A stretch of 64,000 nucleotides of DNA, taken from NCBI RefSeq assembly GCF_902726655.1, contig NZ_CACVAN010000001.1:2418001-2482000 (forward strand), in the 5' to 3' direction. This stretch comes from Virgibacillus ihumii (GTDB taxonomy: Bacteria > Bacillota > Bacilli > Bacillales > Amphibacillaceae). This document shows positions 34,119-43,010 of the stretch, one piece after another; positions within the stretch are counted from its first letter, which is position 1; every line of letters starts with the position of its first letter. Below the pieces are notes generated by a model. That model was not told where the DNA came from, made no database searches, and saw nothing but the letters and a program-made list of their open reading frames with translations. A program made the translations under genes and the position numbers.

Positions 34119-35138
34119 CTATCTTCTCATTTTTGGATCGAGTGCATCACGCAGACCATCACCGAATATATTAAACGCAAGTAATAGTAAACTGATTAAT
34201 ATGCCAGGGAATAATGCCTGATACGGGTGAAATTGAATCTGTTTAAACCCTTCATTAATTAATGACCCCAGCGATGCTTCCGGTGCTGGTACACCCAGAC
34301 CGATAAAGCTCAGAAATGCCTCAGCAAATATAGCATTTGGAATACTGAACATCATCGTAATAATGATCATTCCAATAGTATTTGGGATAATATGCTTTCG
34401 GATAATTCTACCGTGATTGGCTCCAAGTGCTCTTGCTGCAAGCGTGAATTCCTGTGTCTTCAGCTGCAATGTCTGCCCCCTGACTATCCTGGCCTGAGTT
34501 ATCCAGCCAGTGAACATAATCGCGAACATAATCGGAACAATTCCCGGTTCCATCACGACAATAAGCAAAATCATTAAGACAAGCTGCGGAATACCAATCA
34601 GAATTTCAATAATCCTCTCCATGAATTCATCGACTCGTCCACCAAAATAACCGGATATACCGCCATAAATGACCCCGATAATGATGTCACCGACACCGGC
34701 GACAAGCCCAATCAAGAGAGAAAGCTTGGTACCTTCCCATACACGAATCCACAGGTCCCGTCCAAGTTCATCGGCACCGAACCAATAATTCTCTTCTATA
34801 CTCCGGGACTCATACATGTCAACGCCTTGCGCGTTTTCACCGGTGAACGGGAGCCAGCCGACATCTTGCAGCCAAGAGATTTTTGGCGGCAGATTGGAAC
34901 GGAGCAAATTCTGGTCATCAATTGAATCTGCCGGACTGAAGTAAGGACCGATAAAGGCCATTGCAACAATAGCAAGGATTACAATCATTCCAGCCATCGG
35001 TGCTTTTTGCCTGCGCAAACGGCGAAATGCATCCCGCCAGAAACTAATACTCTCAGTGGCGATTTCTTCTTCTTTACCAGCTTCTATGTCAGCCGGTTCA
35101 AACATATCTTGGGTGATTTCGTCTTTTGATAATGCCAT
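34119..35138 (-). CDS. oppC: Oligopeptide ABC transporter permease OppC
   Basis: Membrane subunit of 339 residues with the OppC N-terminal domain (soluble leader of about 40 residues, then a helix at RQKAPMAGMIVILAIVAMAFIGPYF) and the five-helix BPD_transp_1 domain. The EAA loop LAARALGANHGRIIRKHIIPN contacts the ATPases. FIGLGVPAPEASLGSLINEG is a family signature. A periplasmic-side loop of about 70 residues carries WLPFTGENAQGVD. It starts at ATG 35138 and overlaps the oppB stop by one base, a sign of translational coupling. Confidence 0.93.
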   Translation of the reverse strand: MALSKDEITQDMFEPADIEAGKEEEIATESISFWRDAFRRLRRQKAPMAGMIVILAIVAMAFIGPYFSPADSIDDQNLLRSNLPPKISWLQDVGWLPFTGENAQGVDMYESRSIEENYWFGADELGRDLWIRVWEGTKLSLLIGLVAGVGDIIIGVIYGGISGYFGGRVDEFMERIIEILIGIPQLVLMILLIVVMEPGIVPIMFAIMFTGWITQARIVRGQTLQLKTQEFTLAARALGANHGRIIRKHIIPNTIGMIIITMMFSIPNAIFAEAFLSFIGLGVPAPEASLGSLINEGFKQIQFHPYQALFPGILISLLLLAFNIFGDGLRDALDPKMRR

Positions 35139-36067
35139 TATGAATCGCCTCCTGACAGTCGAATCCTAGGATCAATTATTCCGTATACCATGTCTGTTAA
35201 AAAGATTGCGACAACAAAGAATAGTGCAAACAATATTGTAGTTCCCATTATTACCGGGTAGTCATTCGTGAAAATGGCGTTAACAAATGCATCGCCAATT
35301 CCCGGAATTGCAAAAATTTGCTCAATAACCAGTGATCCGGTCACAATGCTGGCCGTTGCAGGGCCAATAATGGTAACAATCGGAATCAACGCATTACGTA
35401 TCGAATGTTTCACAATTACGGTGGATCTTTTAAGGCCTTTTGCCTTAGCTGTAGTGATATAATCGGAACCCATTACTTCGACAAGCTCGGTCCGCATATA
35501 TCTAGCGATAAGTGCTATAAACATAACTGCAAGAGAGGCTACAGGCATAATATGATGTTTCCACCCCTCCCAATATGCAAGTGGCAGAAGGTTTAATTTC
35601 ATTGCAAATATATACTGTAACAGCATTGCAAATATAAAGGATGGTATGGAAATACCCAATACTGCAAATAATGTGGTCCCATAGTCCAGGACACCACCCT
35701 TTCTCAAAGCAGCAATTGCCCCTAAAATTATACCGATAATCGTACCTACGATAACCGACTCCAATCCAAGTTGTACTGAAACCGGTAATTTATTCCCAAT
35801 GATCGTACCAACTGAACGACCATCAAACTGAAATGAAATTCCAAATTCTCCTGTCAACACATTCCCCAAATAACGTACGTATTGGACAGGAAGCGGATCA
35901 TCCAGTCCATACTGTTCATTTAATGCTTCAATTTGGGCTTCCGTTAATTTTTGGGCATTCTGATAAGGAGAGCCTGGCAATAATTTAACGATTCCAAATG
36001 TAAGTGTTATGATGACAAGCATTGTCAGGCACATATATGCCAAACGCTTTATGATGTATCCTACCAA
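35138..36067 (-). CDS. oppB: Oligopeptide ABC transporter permease OppB
   Basis: Membrane subunit of 309 residues, the usual OppB length. It has an N-terminal helix (YIIKRLAYMCLTMLVIITLTFGIVKLLPGSP), LNEQYGLDDPLPVQYVRYLG typical of OppB/DppB, and an EAA loop with YITTAKAKGLKRSTVIVKHSIRNALIP. IPGIGDAFVNAIFTNDYPVIMG marks the substrate-side end. TTG 36067 is chosen for the GGAGGTGTGAG site upstream; the open frame to 36118 adds residues foreign to the family. Separated from oppA by 324 bases containing an attenuator-like hairpin. Confidence 0.92.
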   Translation of the reverse strand: MVGYIIKRLAYMCLTMLVIITLTFGIVKLLPGSPYQNAQKLTEAQIEALNEQYGLDDPLPVQYVRYLGNVLTGEFGISFQFDGRSVGTIIGNKLPVSVQLGLESVIVGTIIGIILGAIAALRKGGVLDYGTTLFAVLGISIPSFIFAMLLQYIFAMKLNLLPLAYWEGWKHHIMPVASLAVMFIALIARYMRTELVEVMGSDYITTAKAKGLKRSTVIVKHSIRNALIPIVTIIGPATASIVTGSLVIEQIFAIPGIGDAFVNAIFTNDYPVIMGTTILFALFFVVAIFLTDMVYGIIDPRIRLSGGDS

Positions 36068-36313
36068 ATTCTCACACCTCCATAGTTTGTAGTTATATTT
36101 TCTAATTATTACGTACAAAAGTCAATATAAAATTCTGCCATTTGTAAATATGCAAATTTTACAACAGCCCATCTATTAATACTAGAATCATAGTCTAACT
36201 CCTGAAACGACTGACTTTATCCATCGATTTCTTCATGATAAATTAACGAAATCAGGATTAAATTCAGTAAATAAAGCGCTTTCAGAATATTGCAAGTCAC
36301 TTAAATTTTCAGT

Positions 36314-36353
36314 GCAGAAAAATAGAGGTGCGTACCTTGAAATACGCACCTCC
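36314..36353 (-). terminator. Intercistronic hairpin between oppA and oppBCDF
   Basis: On the minus strand GAGGTGCGTA pairs with TACGCACCTC, followed by TATTTTTCTG. It lies 40 bases past the oppA stop. As a leaky terminator it would make oppA transcripts more abundant than oppBCDF. In the remaining gap, TTGACT 45 bases before the oppB ribosome site could start a secondary promoter, and ATAAAGCGCTTTCAG near 36271 is a two-mismatch cre-like sequence. Nothing else is seen in this 324-base stretch. Confidence 0.7.
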
Positions 36354-36391
36354 TTTTCAACCATCTTTATTACGAAACACCTTTTATCATT

Positions 36392-38119
36392 TTAGTGTTT
36401 GTAAACTTTTGCCTCTCTGAAGTAGTATTCAATACCAAAACTTTGAGGCACTATTCCTTCTACATATGGCTTAATTACAAGCGCAGCGCCCTGCTGATAT
36501 GTTGGAATAGTATACGCATTTTCAATCAGAACTTTTTCTGCCTCTTTCAATGCAGCCCAACGTTCTTCCGGTTTTTGTTCTTTGGCAAGCTGACGAGCCT
36601 CTTCAATCAGCTTATCATATTTTGGTCGGTCAAGACCAAGCCCATCAGTGTTCGGGTTTTCAGAATACCAGTAGCCAAGGAATGTCATTGGGTCCTTGTA
36701 GTCAGGGCACCAGCCGGAGCCTGCACCAATATCCTGTTTATCGTTTTGTGTATACTCAAGATATGCGTTCCAAGGCAACTTTTTAATCGTCACTTTCAAA
36801 CCTTCCAGCTGCTCAAGCTGGTTAGCCATATATTCGCCCATTTGTGCCGATACATCACCATCAGTTGTTGCATATTCGACTTCAAGTGAATCAATTCCAA
36901 GCTCTTCTTTAGCTTCTTTCCAAAGCTGCTTCGCTTCTTCCATTCCGCCTGGAAGATAATCTTCCACGCCTTCACGGAAATCCTTGCCGTCCGGTCCTGT
37001 TGCAAGACCTTTAGGAACAATATACTGTGCAGGAATAGACCCGTTATTCAGCAGTACATTTGTTAAGCCTTTACGGTCAATAACCATGGACATTGCTTTA
37101 CGGACTTTTTCATTTTTAAATTCTGGTACATTATTCGCATTCAAAGTCCAGTAGAACACACAGTTCTTAGGTACCTGCTTGAAGTCAGGTTTATTTTGCC
37201 AAGCATCCACCTGTTCAGACGAAAGCGCATCCATTTGAATCTCGTCTGATTTGTACAAGCTCAACTGAGTGTTACTCTCTTTAACAACTTTAAACGTAGC
37301 TTTTGTAATGTTCACTTCATCTGCCGCATAGTAGTCAGGATTCTTTTCAAGCGTCCAGCCGACACCGTGATCCCAACTAGTCAACTCATAAGGACCAACT
37401 GTAAGCAGGTTTTCCGGTTCCTTAGCAAACTTATCTCCCTGCTTTTGAACAAATTTTTTGTTTAACGGTGCAAACTTATTAAATGTCATTAAACTATTAA
37501 AATATGGAATTGGAGATTCCAATGTAACTTGCAGTGTATGTTTATCAACTGCTTTAACGCCCAGTTTTTTAACCTGACCGTAGATATCACTATCCTGGTT
37601 CATAATCTTATCAGCATTTTTAACGTTTGCTACACCCATAATGTAGGCATATTCGGATTTAGTATCCGGGTCAATCAGACGCTGCCAGGCAAACACAAAA
37701 TCCTCTGCTGTCAGCGGATCCCCATTGGACCATGTCAGGCCTTCACGGAGTTTAAACGTATATGTTAATCCGTCCTCACTTACCTTAGGCATTTCTGCTG
37801 CCATTTCAGGCACCAATTCTTTATTTTTAAATGTTAACAGTCCGGGGTGCGTTCTTCCAATTACCTCTGCAGAAGTTGTATCAGTTGCGATCGATGGATC
37901 GACTGACGGTAAGTCTGAACTGCGGACAAAGTGCAATACCTGCTCATCCGCCAATTCTTTGTTTTCGGATGATTTTTCATCATTGCCGCTGGCAGAATCA
38001 CTACCGGAGTCACCTTCTCCTGAACCTCCATCGCCGCCACCGCTACATGCCGCAAGCACCATACCAAGTGCCAGCAACAGGGCAGCAAGAAAGCCCCATT
38101 TTAATCTTCCTTTGCTCAT
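36392..38119 (-). CDS. oppA: Oligopeptide-binding lipoprotein OppA (SBP family 5)
   Basis: Extracellular substrate-binding lipoprotein of 575 residues. The signal is MSKGRLKWGFLAALLLALGMVLAAC with a lipobox ending at Cys; a Gly/Ser/Asp-rich flexible linker follows. The solute-binding domain shows the family pattern LTYTFKLREGLTWSNGDPLTAEDFVFAWQRLIDP, LTVGPYELTSWDHG and a C-terminal AYTIPTYQQGAALVIKPYVEG. It delivers peptides to OppBC. GAGGAGGGTC precedes ATG 38119. The acidic linker and surface fit a salt-adapted exported protein. Nickel or signalling peptides cannot be excluded as ligands. Confidence 0.93.
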   Translation of the reverse strand: MSKGRLKWGFLAALLLALGMVLAACSGGGDGGSGEGDSGSDSASGNDEKSSENKELADEQVLHFVRSSDLPSVDPSIATDTTSAEVIGRTHPGLLTFKNKELVPEMAAEMPKVSEDGLTYTFKLREGLTWSNGDPLTAEDFVFAWQRLIDPDTKSEYAYIMGVANVKNADKIMNQDSDIYGQVKKLGVKAVDKHTLQVTLESPIPYFNSLMTFNKFAPLNKKFVQKQGDKFAKEPENLLTVGPYELTSWDHGVGWTLEKNPDYYAADEVNITKATFKVVKESNTQLSLYKSDEIQMDALSSEQVDAWQNKPDFKQVPKNCVFYWTLNANNVPEFKNEKVRKAMSMVIDRKGLTNVLLNNGSIPAQYIVPKGLATGPDGKDFREGVEDYLPGGMEEAKQLWKEAKEELGIDSLEVEYATTDGDVSAQMGEYMANQLEQLEGLKVTIKKLPWNAYLEYTQNDKQDIGAGSGWCPDYKDPMTFLGYWYSENPNTDGLGLDRPKYDKLIEEARQLAKEQKPEERWAALKEAEKVLIENAYTIPTYQQGAALVIKPYVEGIVPQSFGIEYYFREAKVYKH

Positions 38120-38178
38120 AAATTTGACCCTCCTCAAAATATTATGTGTCTCGCAGACATTCTCTCAACAATATTCAT

Positions 38179-38252
38179 GTTTGTTTGAAAATTGTCTACA
38201 TAAGCATTATACAAGTATTCTCATTTTTTTGCATTAGTTTTTTTAGACAATT
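38179..38252 (-). promoter_or_regulatory. oppA promoter -10 flanked by two CodY-like boxes
   Basis: On the minus strand TATAAT (38206-38211) is flanked by AATTTTCAAACAAAC (38179-38193) downstream and AATTGTCTAAAAAAA (38238-38252) upstream. Each matches 11 of 15 positions of the CodY consensus AATTTTCWGAAAATT. CodY repression of opp is known in Bacillus; in such AT-rich DNA these matches could arise by chance. Confidence 0.35.
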
Positions 38253-38405
38253 TTAAAAAATGCCTATGAGATTAAGGTTTTGTAACGAAAAATAGGTCTA
38301 TTTACCTATATATTTTTATAGTCTTTTTATACTTTTAATATATTTTCCAGCCATAAATTGTAGTGATATTTATCGGTTGATTTGATAAGATAAAGGGGAA
38401 TTGAG

Positions 38406-38786
38406 GTGAATTTATTGAATAAAAAGCAATTTATCAGGACTTTTATAATAGGAGTTATGCTGAGTCTTCTGCTCACCTATTTTCTATACAAGACTTTTAC
38501 ATTACTTGCACTTGTGAATGCAACGTTTTTAGTCAGTTTGTTCTACTTAATTTTTGGTTCGGCCTTGTTTTTGGTTCAAACTGGTTTTTTTAACGGGATC
38601 ACGTACAGTTTCAAACGATTTTTTCGGCGCACACGTAAAAGTGATGAAATGATCTATGAAGCAAATCCACAGGCAGAGGAAGAAAGCTACTTGCCGAAGG
38701 AGCATTACTTTCCTATTGCTTATCCTATTCTTGCATCAGGCGGAATATTCTTTGTGATAACACTTTTAATCGCATTAACTATATAG
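38406..38786 (+). CDS. DUF3899 family membrane protein
   Basis: Protein of 126 residues with three predicted helices. Two lie near the N-terminus (about 10-32 and 35-62, FVSLFYLIFGSALFLVQTGFFNG-like) and one at the C-terminus (about 100-124). Between them is a basic then acidic cytoplasmic loop with FKRFFRRTRKSDEM. This plan and the G-F-F-N-G turn match DUF3899, a Bacillales family of unknown function. GTG 38406 with AAGGGG upstream or TTG 38415 with GAGGTG upstream are both possible starts. It is divergent from oppA and not obviously tied to it. Confidence 0.78.
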   Translation: MNLLNKKQFIRTFIIGVMLSLLLTYFLYKTFTLLALVNATFLVSLFYLIFGSALFLVQTGFFNGITYSFKRFFRRTRKSDEMIYEANPQAEEESYLPKEHYFPIAYPILASGGIFFVITLLIALTI

Positions 38787-38792
38787 CTTATT

Positions 38793-38830
38793 GATAAAAT
38801 AGCAGCAGCCCGGGAAGCCCGGACTGCTGT
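38793..38830 (-). terminator. Terminator after the second GNAT gene
   Basis: On the minus strand AGCAGTCCGGG pairs with CCCGGGCTGCT around a 3-base loop, followed by GCTATTTTATC. It lies about 22 bases past the stop. Confidence 0.85.
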
Positions 38831-38851
38831 CTCCATAATAATTGGTAGTGC

Positions 38852-39355
38852 TTATATTTCACGGCGATAGCGCAGGGAAATATAATTTTCATCTTCCACA
38901 TTACTGTAAGCCTTTTGTTCATTGACAAATTGAAATCCTCTAGCCTCGTAAAAGGGGATTCCTTTACTGTTTCCTTTTTGGACAGAGACCCATTGTTCAA
39001 CTGAGCCTTTATTCTTTTGAATTTCCGTCAAATAATTTAACATCATAGTACCTACTCCCTCTCCGCGGCGCTCGGGATCCATATACAAGACGAATACCTC
39101 GCTCTTTTCAGATCCGGTCATCCCGCCGCCGATTGCTCCAATTACGTTATTATCATCCAATGCTACAAAATAACCGTCCCATCCCGATACCTCGTCCAGC
39201 TCATTTTGGATTCGGTCGTGATTGTAGAAAATTTTATTATTCCTCAAAATATTTTCCCTGCTGCGAATTCCATCATACGTATCGAGGCAGCTTTCAGAGC
39301 ATACTCGAGAAATGCCATCTACATCTTCAGTTCTTCCTCTTCTAATCTCAAACAA
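38852..39355 (-). CDS. GNAT family N-acetyltransferase
   Basis: Protein of about 167 residues spanning a single GNAT domain. The acetyl-CoA-binding motif is MDPERRGEGVGTMMLNYL (R-R-G-E-G-V-G). Strand FVLYMDPE precedes it, and the C-terminal IPFYEARGFQFV is the usual Y-x-x-x-G-F element. TTG 39355 is preferred because AAGGAG lies 8 bases before it; the frame is open to TTG 39373. It follows the orphan permease pair by 25 bases and is probably co-transcribed. Acceptor unknown. Confidence 0.82.
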   Translation of the reverse strand: MFEIRRGRTEDVDGISRVCSESCLDTYDGIRSRENILRNNKIFYNHDRIQNELDEVSGWDGYFVALDDNNVIGAIGGGMTGSEKSEVFVLYMDPERRGEGVGTMMLNYLTEIQKNKGSVEQWVSVQKGNSKGIPFYEARGFQFVNEQKAYSNVEDENYISLRYRREI

Positions 39356-39380
39356 AATCCCATCTCCTTGCAAACATCAT

Positions 39381-40385
39381 TTAAGAAACAGATTGAAAAT
39401 CCTCCTTCGTCAACTCCGGTTTCGATTCTTTCACTGGAGATTTTACGTCCTTCCTTAGCTGACGTACCCTGGTGTCTTTGATTAAGACCTGTTTCATGCC
39501 TTCGATCATATAGTTCATCGCCAAAATTGTAATGGCAAACGCACCGAGGGGAACGAGCGGAAGCCACGGTTGAATATCCAGATAGGCATACGAGTATCCG
39601 ATGAGCCCAGACCATTCAGCCGTAACGGATTCAAAGCTTTCTATAACCCTAGTATGCTTAATGGTTCCCCCCAGAAACAGTTTCAATAAACCAAGGTGCA
39701 CCAGCAGGACGAGTACCTGAATAACCTGCTGTCCAAAGTTAACCCACAATTTTGGTGCCAAATGCGGCATGACATGTTTTTTCAAAGTATGCCAGCGTCC
39801 AGTCCCAATTACACGAGCACCTGTAATGAATTCCCGCTCCAATAATATTTTTGTTTCATTTCCAATCAGCACCGATATTGTAGGAACTGCAATAATGACA
39901 AAGATAATCAATTCAAAGATAATTCGTTCCCAAAAACCGGCAATAAACGTTCGGTTAAATTCATTCTGCATTAATACAGGCTTCAAGATAACATAGGCAA
40001 GCAAAGCTATTGGCAAATACTGAAACGCTTCAGTCAATCCGGTGATGAATTTATTGGCCCGTTTCAGGAAAAACGCATAAAACAATCCAAGTCCTGCTGA
40101 AAAGATCATTCGCAAAAAAGCTGCTGCAAAAGCAAAACCGATTGTCATCTTTGCTCCTTTCAACAGAAGATACAAGTAATCCTTTCCAGACTGATCCGTC
40201 CCTAAAGGAGGAAGTTCCGATGGGCTGTGCGGCGCAGCGCCGGTCAGCTTATTATCATCATAAAGCAAATCGTATTCCGGTACCGGGGCACCATAAAACC
40301 AATGGATCATACTGGCCGTAAACAATAGAAATATAAATGAAAACCCGATGACAAACAGCGGTTTTTTAAACAGTTCCCGCATCAA
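39381..40385 (-). CDS. OppC-type ABC transporter permease, orphan system
   Basis: Membrane protein of 334 residues resembling OppC/DppC: an N-terminal helix (FVIGFSFIFLLFTASMIHW), the extracellular LGTDQSGKDYLYLLLKGAKMTIGFAF element, and a BPD_transp_1 domain with the EAA loop FITGARVIGTGRWHTLKKHVMP. The loop keeps the glycine and downstream histidine/proline but is diverged from true OppC. A charged C-terminal tail (about 300-334) is extra. The start codon is immediately next to the stop of the companion permease. No ATPase or binding-protein gene is in this unit. Confidence 0.8.
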   Translation of the reverse strand: MMRELFKKPLFVIGFSFIFLLFTASMIHWFYGAPVPEYDLLYDDNKLTGAAPHSPSELPPLGTDQSGKDYLYLLLKGAKMTIGFAFAAAFLRMIFSAGLGLFYAFFLKRANKFITGLTEAFQYLPIALLAYVILKPVLMQNEFNRTFIAGFWERIIFELIIFVIIAVPTISVLIGNETKILLEREFITGARVIGTGRWHTLKKHVMPHLAPKLWVNFGQQVIQVLVLLVHLGLLKLFLGGTIKHTRVIESFESVTAEWSGLIGYSYAYLDIQPWLPLVPLGAFAITILAMNYMIEGMKQVLIKDTRVRQLRKDVKSPVKESKPELTKEDFQSVS

Positions 40386-41249
40386 TTACAGCACCACCTT
40401 TTGCGCAGCAATTTTTTCAATAACAAACTGCCCAATAGCCATCGTGAAAAAAACGGGAACGAAAAACAGTAGAATTCCAATCGTAAAGATTTGCGGTGTC
40501 GGCAGTGAAATCATAAATTGAATTAATCCGCTGATTCCAAAGATATACTCCACTACCAGCAAATTGGACAGCATAATCCAAAGGATGAACTTCGAATGCA
40601 GGAAAATCCCCATAATGGCATTACGCAAAATATGTTTCAGCAAGACAGTATATTGCTTCAATCCCTTAGCCTTGGCAAGTTCCACATATGGCTGCTCTGA
40701 TTCATCTTCCAAATCAAGGATAAAAATCCGGTACATGAAAATAGCAGGCAGAATACTAAGCGCGATAATTGGCAATACATATGGCTGATGATCCCCATAC
40801 TCGGCTATGTAAAACATTAACATTCCGGTTTTCTGGTACAACCAGATAACGGCTATCTGGAACATCGCAATAACAAGTACATCCGGCAGCGACTCCAGGG
40901 AAAATAGAATAAATTTAATACCATTAATCAACTTTCTTGGCAATAGTAATGTAACAAAGGCAAAAACAATTGCCACCAAAAACGCGATAAAAAAAGAACC
41001 AAGCAACAATGTTATGGAGTACGCCCACGGATCCAAAATTTTAGGAAATAAGGAACGGTCAAAGCCCCCAATCGTATACGTCCACTCCCACGGACGAACA
41101 ATATCAGGTAAAATACTTGTCAATTGTCCCACATAGGACCCGAAGTCCAGATGAATACCATTAAAGAGCGCCGGCAAGGACCCTATCAAAATAATTCCAA
41201 TTACACTCAAAACGAACTTTACACCTAATCGATATGTAAAATTACCCAT
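40386..41249 (-). CDS. OppB-type ABC transporter permease, orphan system
   Basis: Membrane protein of 287 residues with about six helices. The BPD_transp_1 EAA loop is present as YVELAKAKGLKQYTVLLKHILRNAIMG, close to the OppB consensus. The segment LVVEYIFGISGLIQFMISLPTPQ matches the OppB GIG-containing end. An unusual long extracytoplasmic loop follows the first helix (about 35-75, WEWTYTIGGFDRS). First gene of a unit with the OppC-like permease and a GNAT gene. It probably uses ATPases encoded elsewhere, which is an inference. Confidence 0.8.
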   Translation of the reverse strand: MGNFTYRLGVKFVLSVIGIILIGSLPALFNGIHLDFGSYVGQLTSILPDIVRPWEWTYTIGGFDRSLFPKILDPWAYSITLLLGSFFIAFLVAIVFAFVTLLLPRKLINGIKFILFSLESLPDVLVIAMFQIAVIWLYQKTGMLMFYIAEYGDHQPYVLPIIALSILPAIFMYRIFILDLEDESEQPYVELAKAKGLKQYTVLLKHILRNAIMGIFLHSKFILWIMLSNLLVVEYIFGISGLIQFMISLPTPQIFTIGILLFFVPVFFTMAIGQFVIEKIAAQKVVL

Positions 41250-41421
41250 GTTTCTCCCCCATTTAACCCCTATTTTTTTCTATATTAAAGATGATAACAC
41301 AAGATGGAGGAATTTTTTAAATATTATTTAAACGTTCTGGTATGGAATTTTGTATTGTCATTATTCTAAAATATAGTACAATTGACTTTGGAGCTGGCAT
41401 GAAAAAAGGGGGTCTACTGCA

Positions 41422-41910
41422 ATGAAAAACATCTTATTTGCAGCCGTGTTCGTACTGATTTTGGCGTTGACAGCCTGTTCATCGGACAACCAATCGGCAA
41501 GTGACGAGAAAAGCGACAACAGCCAGTCTGAAACAACGCAAAATGAACAACAGGATAAAAGTAACAACGAGCAGGGAAGCAACGATAAAGATAAAGAAAA
41601 TAAATCAGAAGAAGCCCCTGCTCAGTACAGTGTATTTATCGAGAAGAAAACTTTTAAATTTGAAGATAAACAACTTGATATACCGTTTAAAGTCGCCAAA
41701 AATGGTGAACCATTAACTGGTGGTAAGCTTGGTTTAATGGTGAAGGTACCAATCGGTGATATTCCGTTTGAAGTTGAGGAACTTAAAAACGGCAAGTACA
41801 ATGGCAAGGTACAAGTACCTAAGCCCGGTGTATACCAGGCAAGTGTATTTAAAATGGAAGGTAAGCGCAGAAACATTTTAGGTCAATTCCAATTGAAATT
41901 TGAAAAATAG
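41422..41910 (+). CDS. Secreted lipoprotein, beta-rich C-terminal domain, function unknown
   Basis: Protein of 162 residues. The signal peptide MKNILFAAVFVLILALTAC ends at a lipobox cysteine. A hydrophilic Ser/Asn/Gln/Lys/Glu linker runs from about 20 to 68. The C-terminal domain (about 70-162) is mostly strands: FKFEDKQLDIPFKVAKNGEPLTGGKLGLMVKVPIG and GVYQASVFKMEGKRRNILGQFQLKF. The layout recalls YtkA/FixH-like immunoglobulin folds that bind metals or span the wall, but no metal-binding methionine or histidine cluster is seen. AAAGGGGGTC precedes ATG 41422. Monocistronic, with a strong terminator after it. Confidence 0.78.
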   Translation: MKNILFAAVFVLILALTACSSDNQSASDEKSDNSQSETTQNEQQDKSNNEQGSNDKDKENKSEEAPAQYSVFIEKKTFKFEDKQLDIPFKVAKNGEPLTGGKLGLMVKVPIGDIPFEVEELKNGKYNGKVQVPKPGVYQASVFKMEGKRRNILGQFQLKFEK

Positions 41911-41944
41911 TGTGGATCCGCAGAGTCTTACAGGGGCTCTGTAG

Positions 41945-41987
41945 TAAATAACCCGCAACACTACCTAATGTGTTGCGGGTTATTTAT
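41945..41987. terminator. Bidirectional terminator between the lipoprotein gene and tdh
   Basis: Perfect stem AAATAACCCGCAACAC/GTGTTGCGGGTTATTT with an 8-base loop, between convergent genes. Confidence 0.92.
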
Positions 41988-41997
41988 TACTATTTAT

Positions 41998-42930
41998 TCA
42001 TTTCTCCCGTATTTTCTCCAGCATATCCTTTGTCATGCCTTCCAGATTGTATTCCGGCTCAAAGCCCCATTCTTTTGTTGCTGCCGTTGAGTCAATACTG
42101 TCCGGCCAGCTGTCGGCGATCCCTTGGCGTACCGGATCCACATCATAGGAAATCTCAAAATCTGGTATGTGCTTTTGAATTTCTTTGGCAAAGTCAGCCG
42201 GTGAAGCGGAAATCGATGAAATGTTGAATGCGTTACGGTGTTCCAGCTTATCAGGGTCTGCTTCCATTAATTTGATGATTGCATTCAGTGCATCGGGCAT
42301 GTACATCATATCCATATACGTATTTTCGGCAATATAGGATGTGTACTTCTTATTTTTTACTGCTTCATAGTAGATTTGAACAGCGTAATCAGTAGTTCCG
42401 CCGCCTGGTGGTGTTACATAGGAAATCAAGCCGGGAAAGCGAACACCCCTTGTATCCACACCGAAACGGTCGTAATAATAGTCGCACAGTAATTCACCGG
42501 CAACTTTATTAACACCATACATCGTTGTTGGGCGCTGAATTGTATCCTGTGGTGTACCCTTTTTTGGTGTTGTCGGGCCAAATGCACCAATGGAACTTGG
42601 TGTAAAACATTGCAAATTGAGCTCGCGCGCCACTTCCAACGCGTTCATCAATCCCCCCATGTTCAACTCCCATGCTTTCTGTGGACTTGCTTCAGCTTTA
42701 GCCGAAAGCAGTGCTGCCAAATGCATGATGGTATCGACATTATATTTTTTTGCAACGGTATATAAATCCTTGGCATTTGTAACGTCAACAATTTCAAATG
42801 GACCTTCTCCCCCAATCCGTTCCCAAATATCTGTCGCAACGACATTGGATGCTCCATAATGTTGCCGTAACGTTGTAACAAGCTCAGAGCCGATTTGCCC
42901 CTGAGCACCTGTGACCAAAATCTTTTTCAT
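41998..42930 (-). CDS. L-threonine 3-dehydrogenase, SDR type
   Basis: NAD-dependent short-chain dehydrogenase/epimerase of 310 residues that oxidises L-threonine to 2-amino-3-ketobutyrate. The Rossmann motif is [15 protein letters not shown]. The acid that selects NAD is in VVATDIW; the active-site segment is [12 protein letters not shown] with [11 protein letters not shown] (Tyr-x-x-x-Lys). [29 protein letters not shown] is the signature of SDR-type threonine dehydrogenases as opposed to UDP-sugar epimerases. GGAGGTAAACAAC precedes ATG 42930. It follows kbl by 80 bases, forming the complete threonine-to-glycine pathway. Confidence 0.9.
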   Translation of the reverse strand: MKKILVTGAQGQIGSELVTTLRQHYGASNVVATDIWERIGGEGPFEIVDVTNAKDLYTVAKKYNVDTIMHLAALLSAKAEASPQKAWELNMGGLMNALEVARELNLQCFTPSSIGAFGPTTPKKGTPQDTIQRPTTMYGVNKVAGELLCDYYYDRFGVDTRGVRFPGLISYVTPPGGGTTDYAVQIYYEAVKNKKYTSYIAENTYMDMMYMPDALNAIIKLMEADPDKLEHRNAFNISSISASPADFAKEIQKHIPDFEISYDVDPVRQGIADSWPDSIDSTAATKEWGFEPEYNLEGMTKDMLEKIREK

Positions 42931-43010
42931 GTTGTTTACCTCCAGCATTCCTTTAGAAACTTCTCTTTGTTATATGTACAACTGATGTGCAAATCAAAGT
43001 CTCATCTTAA

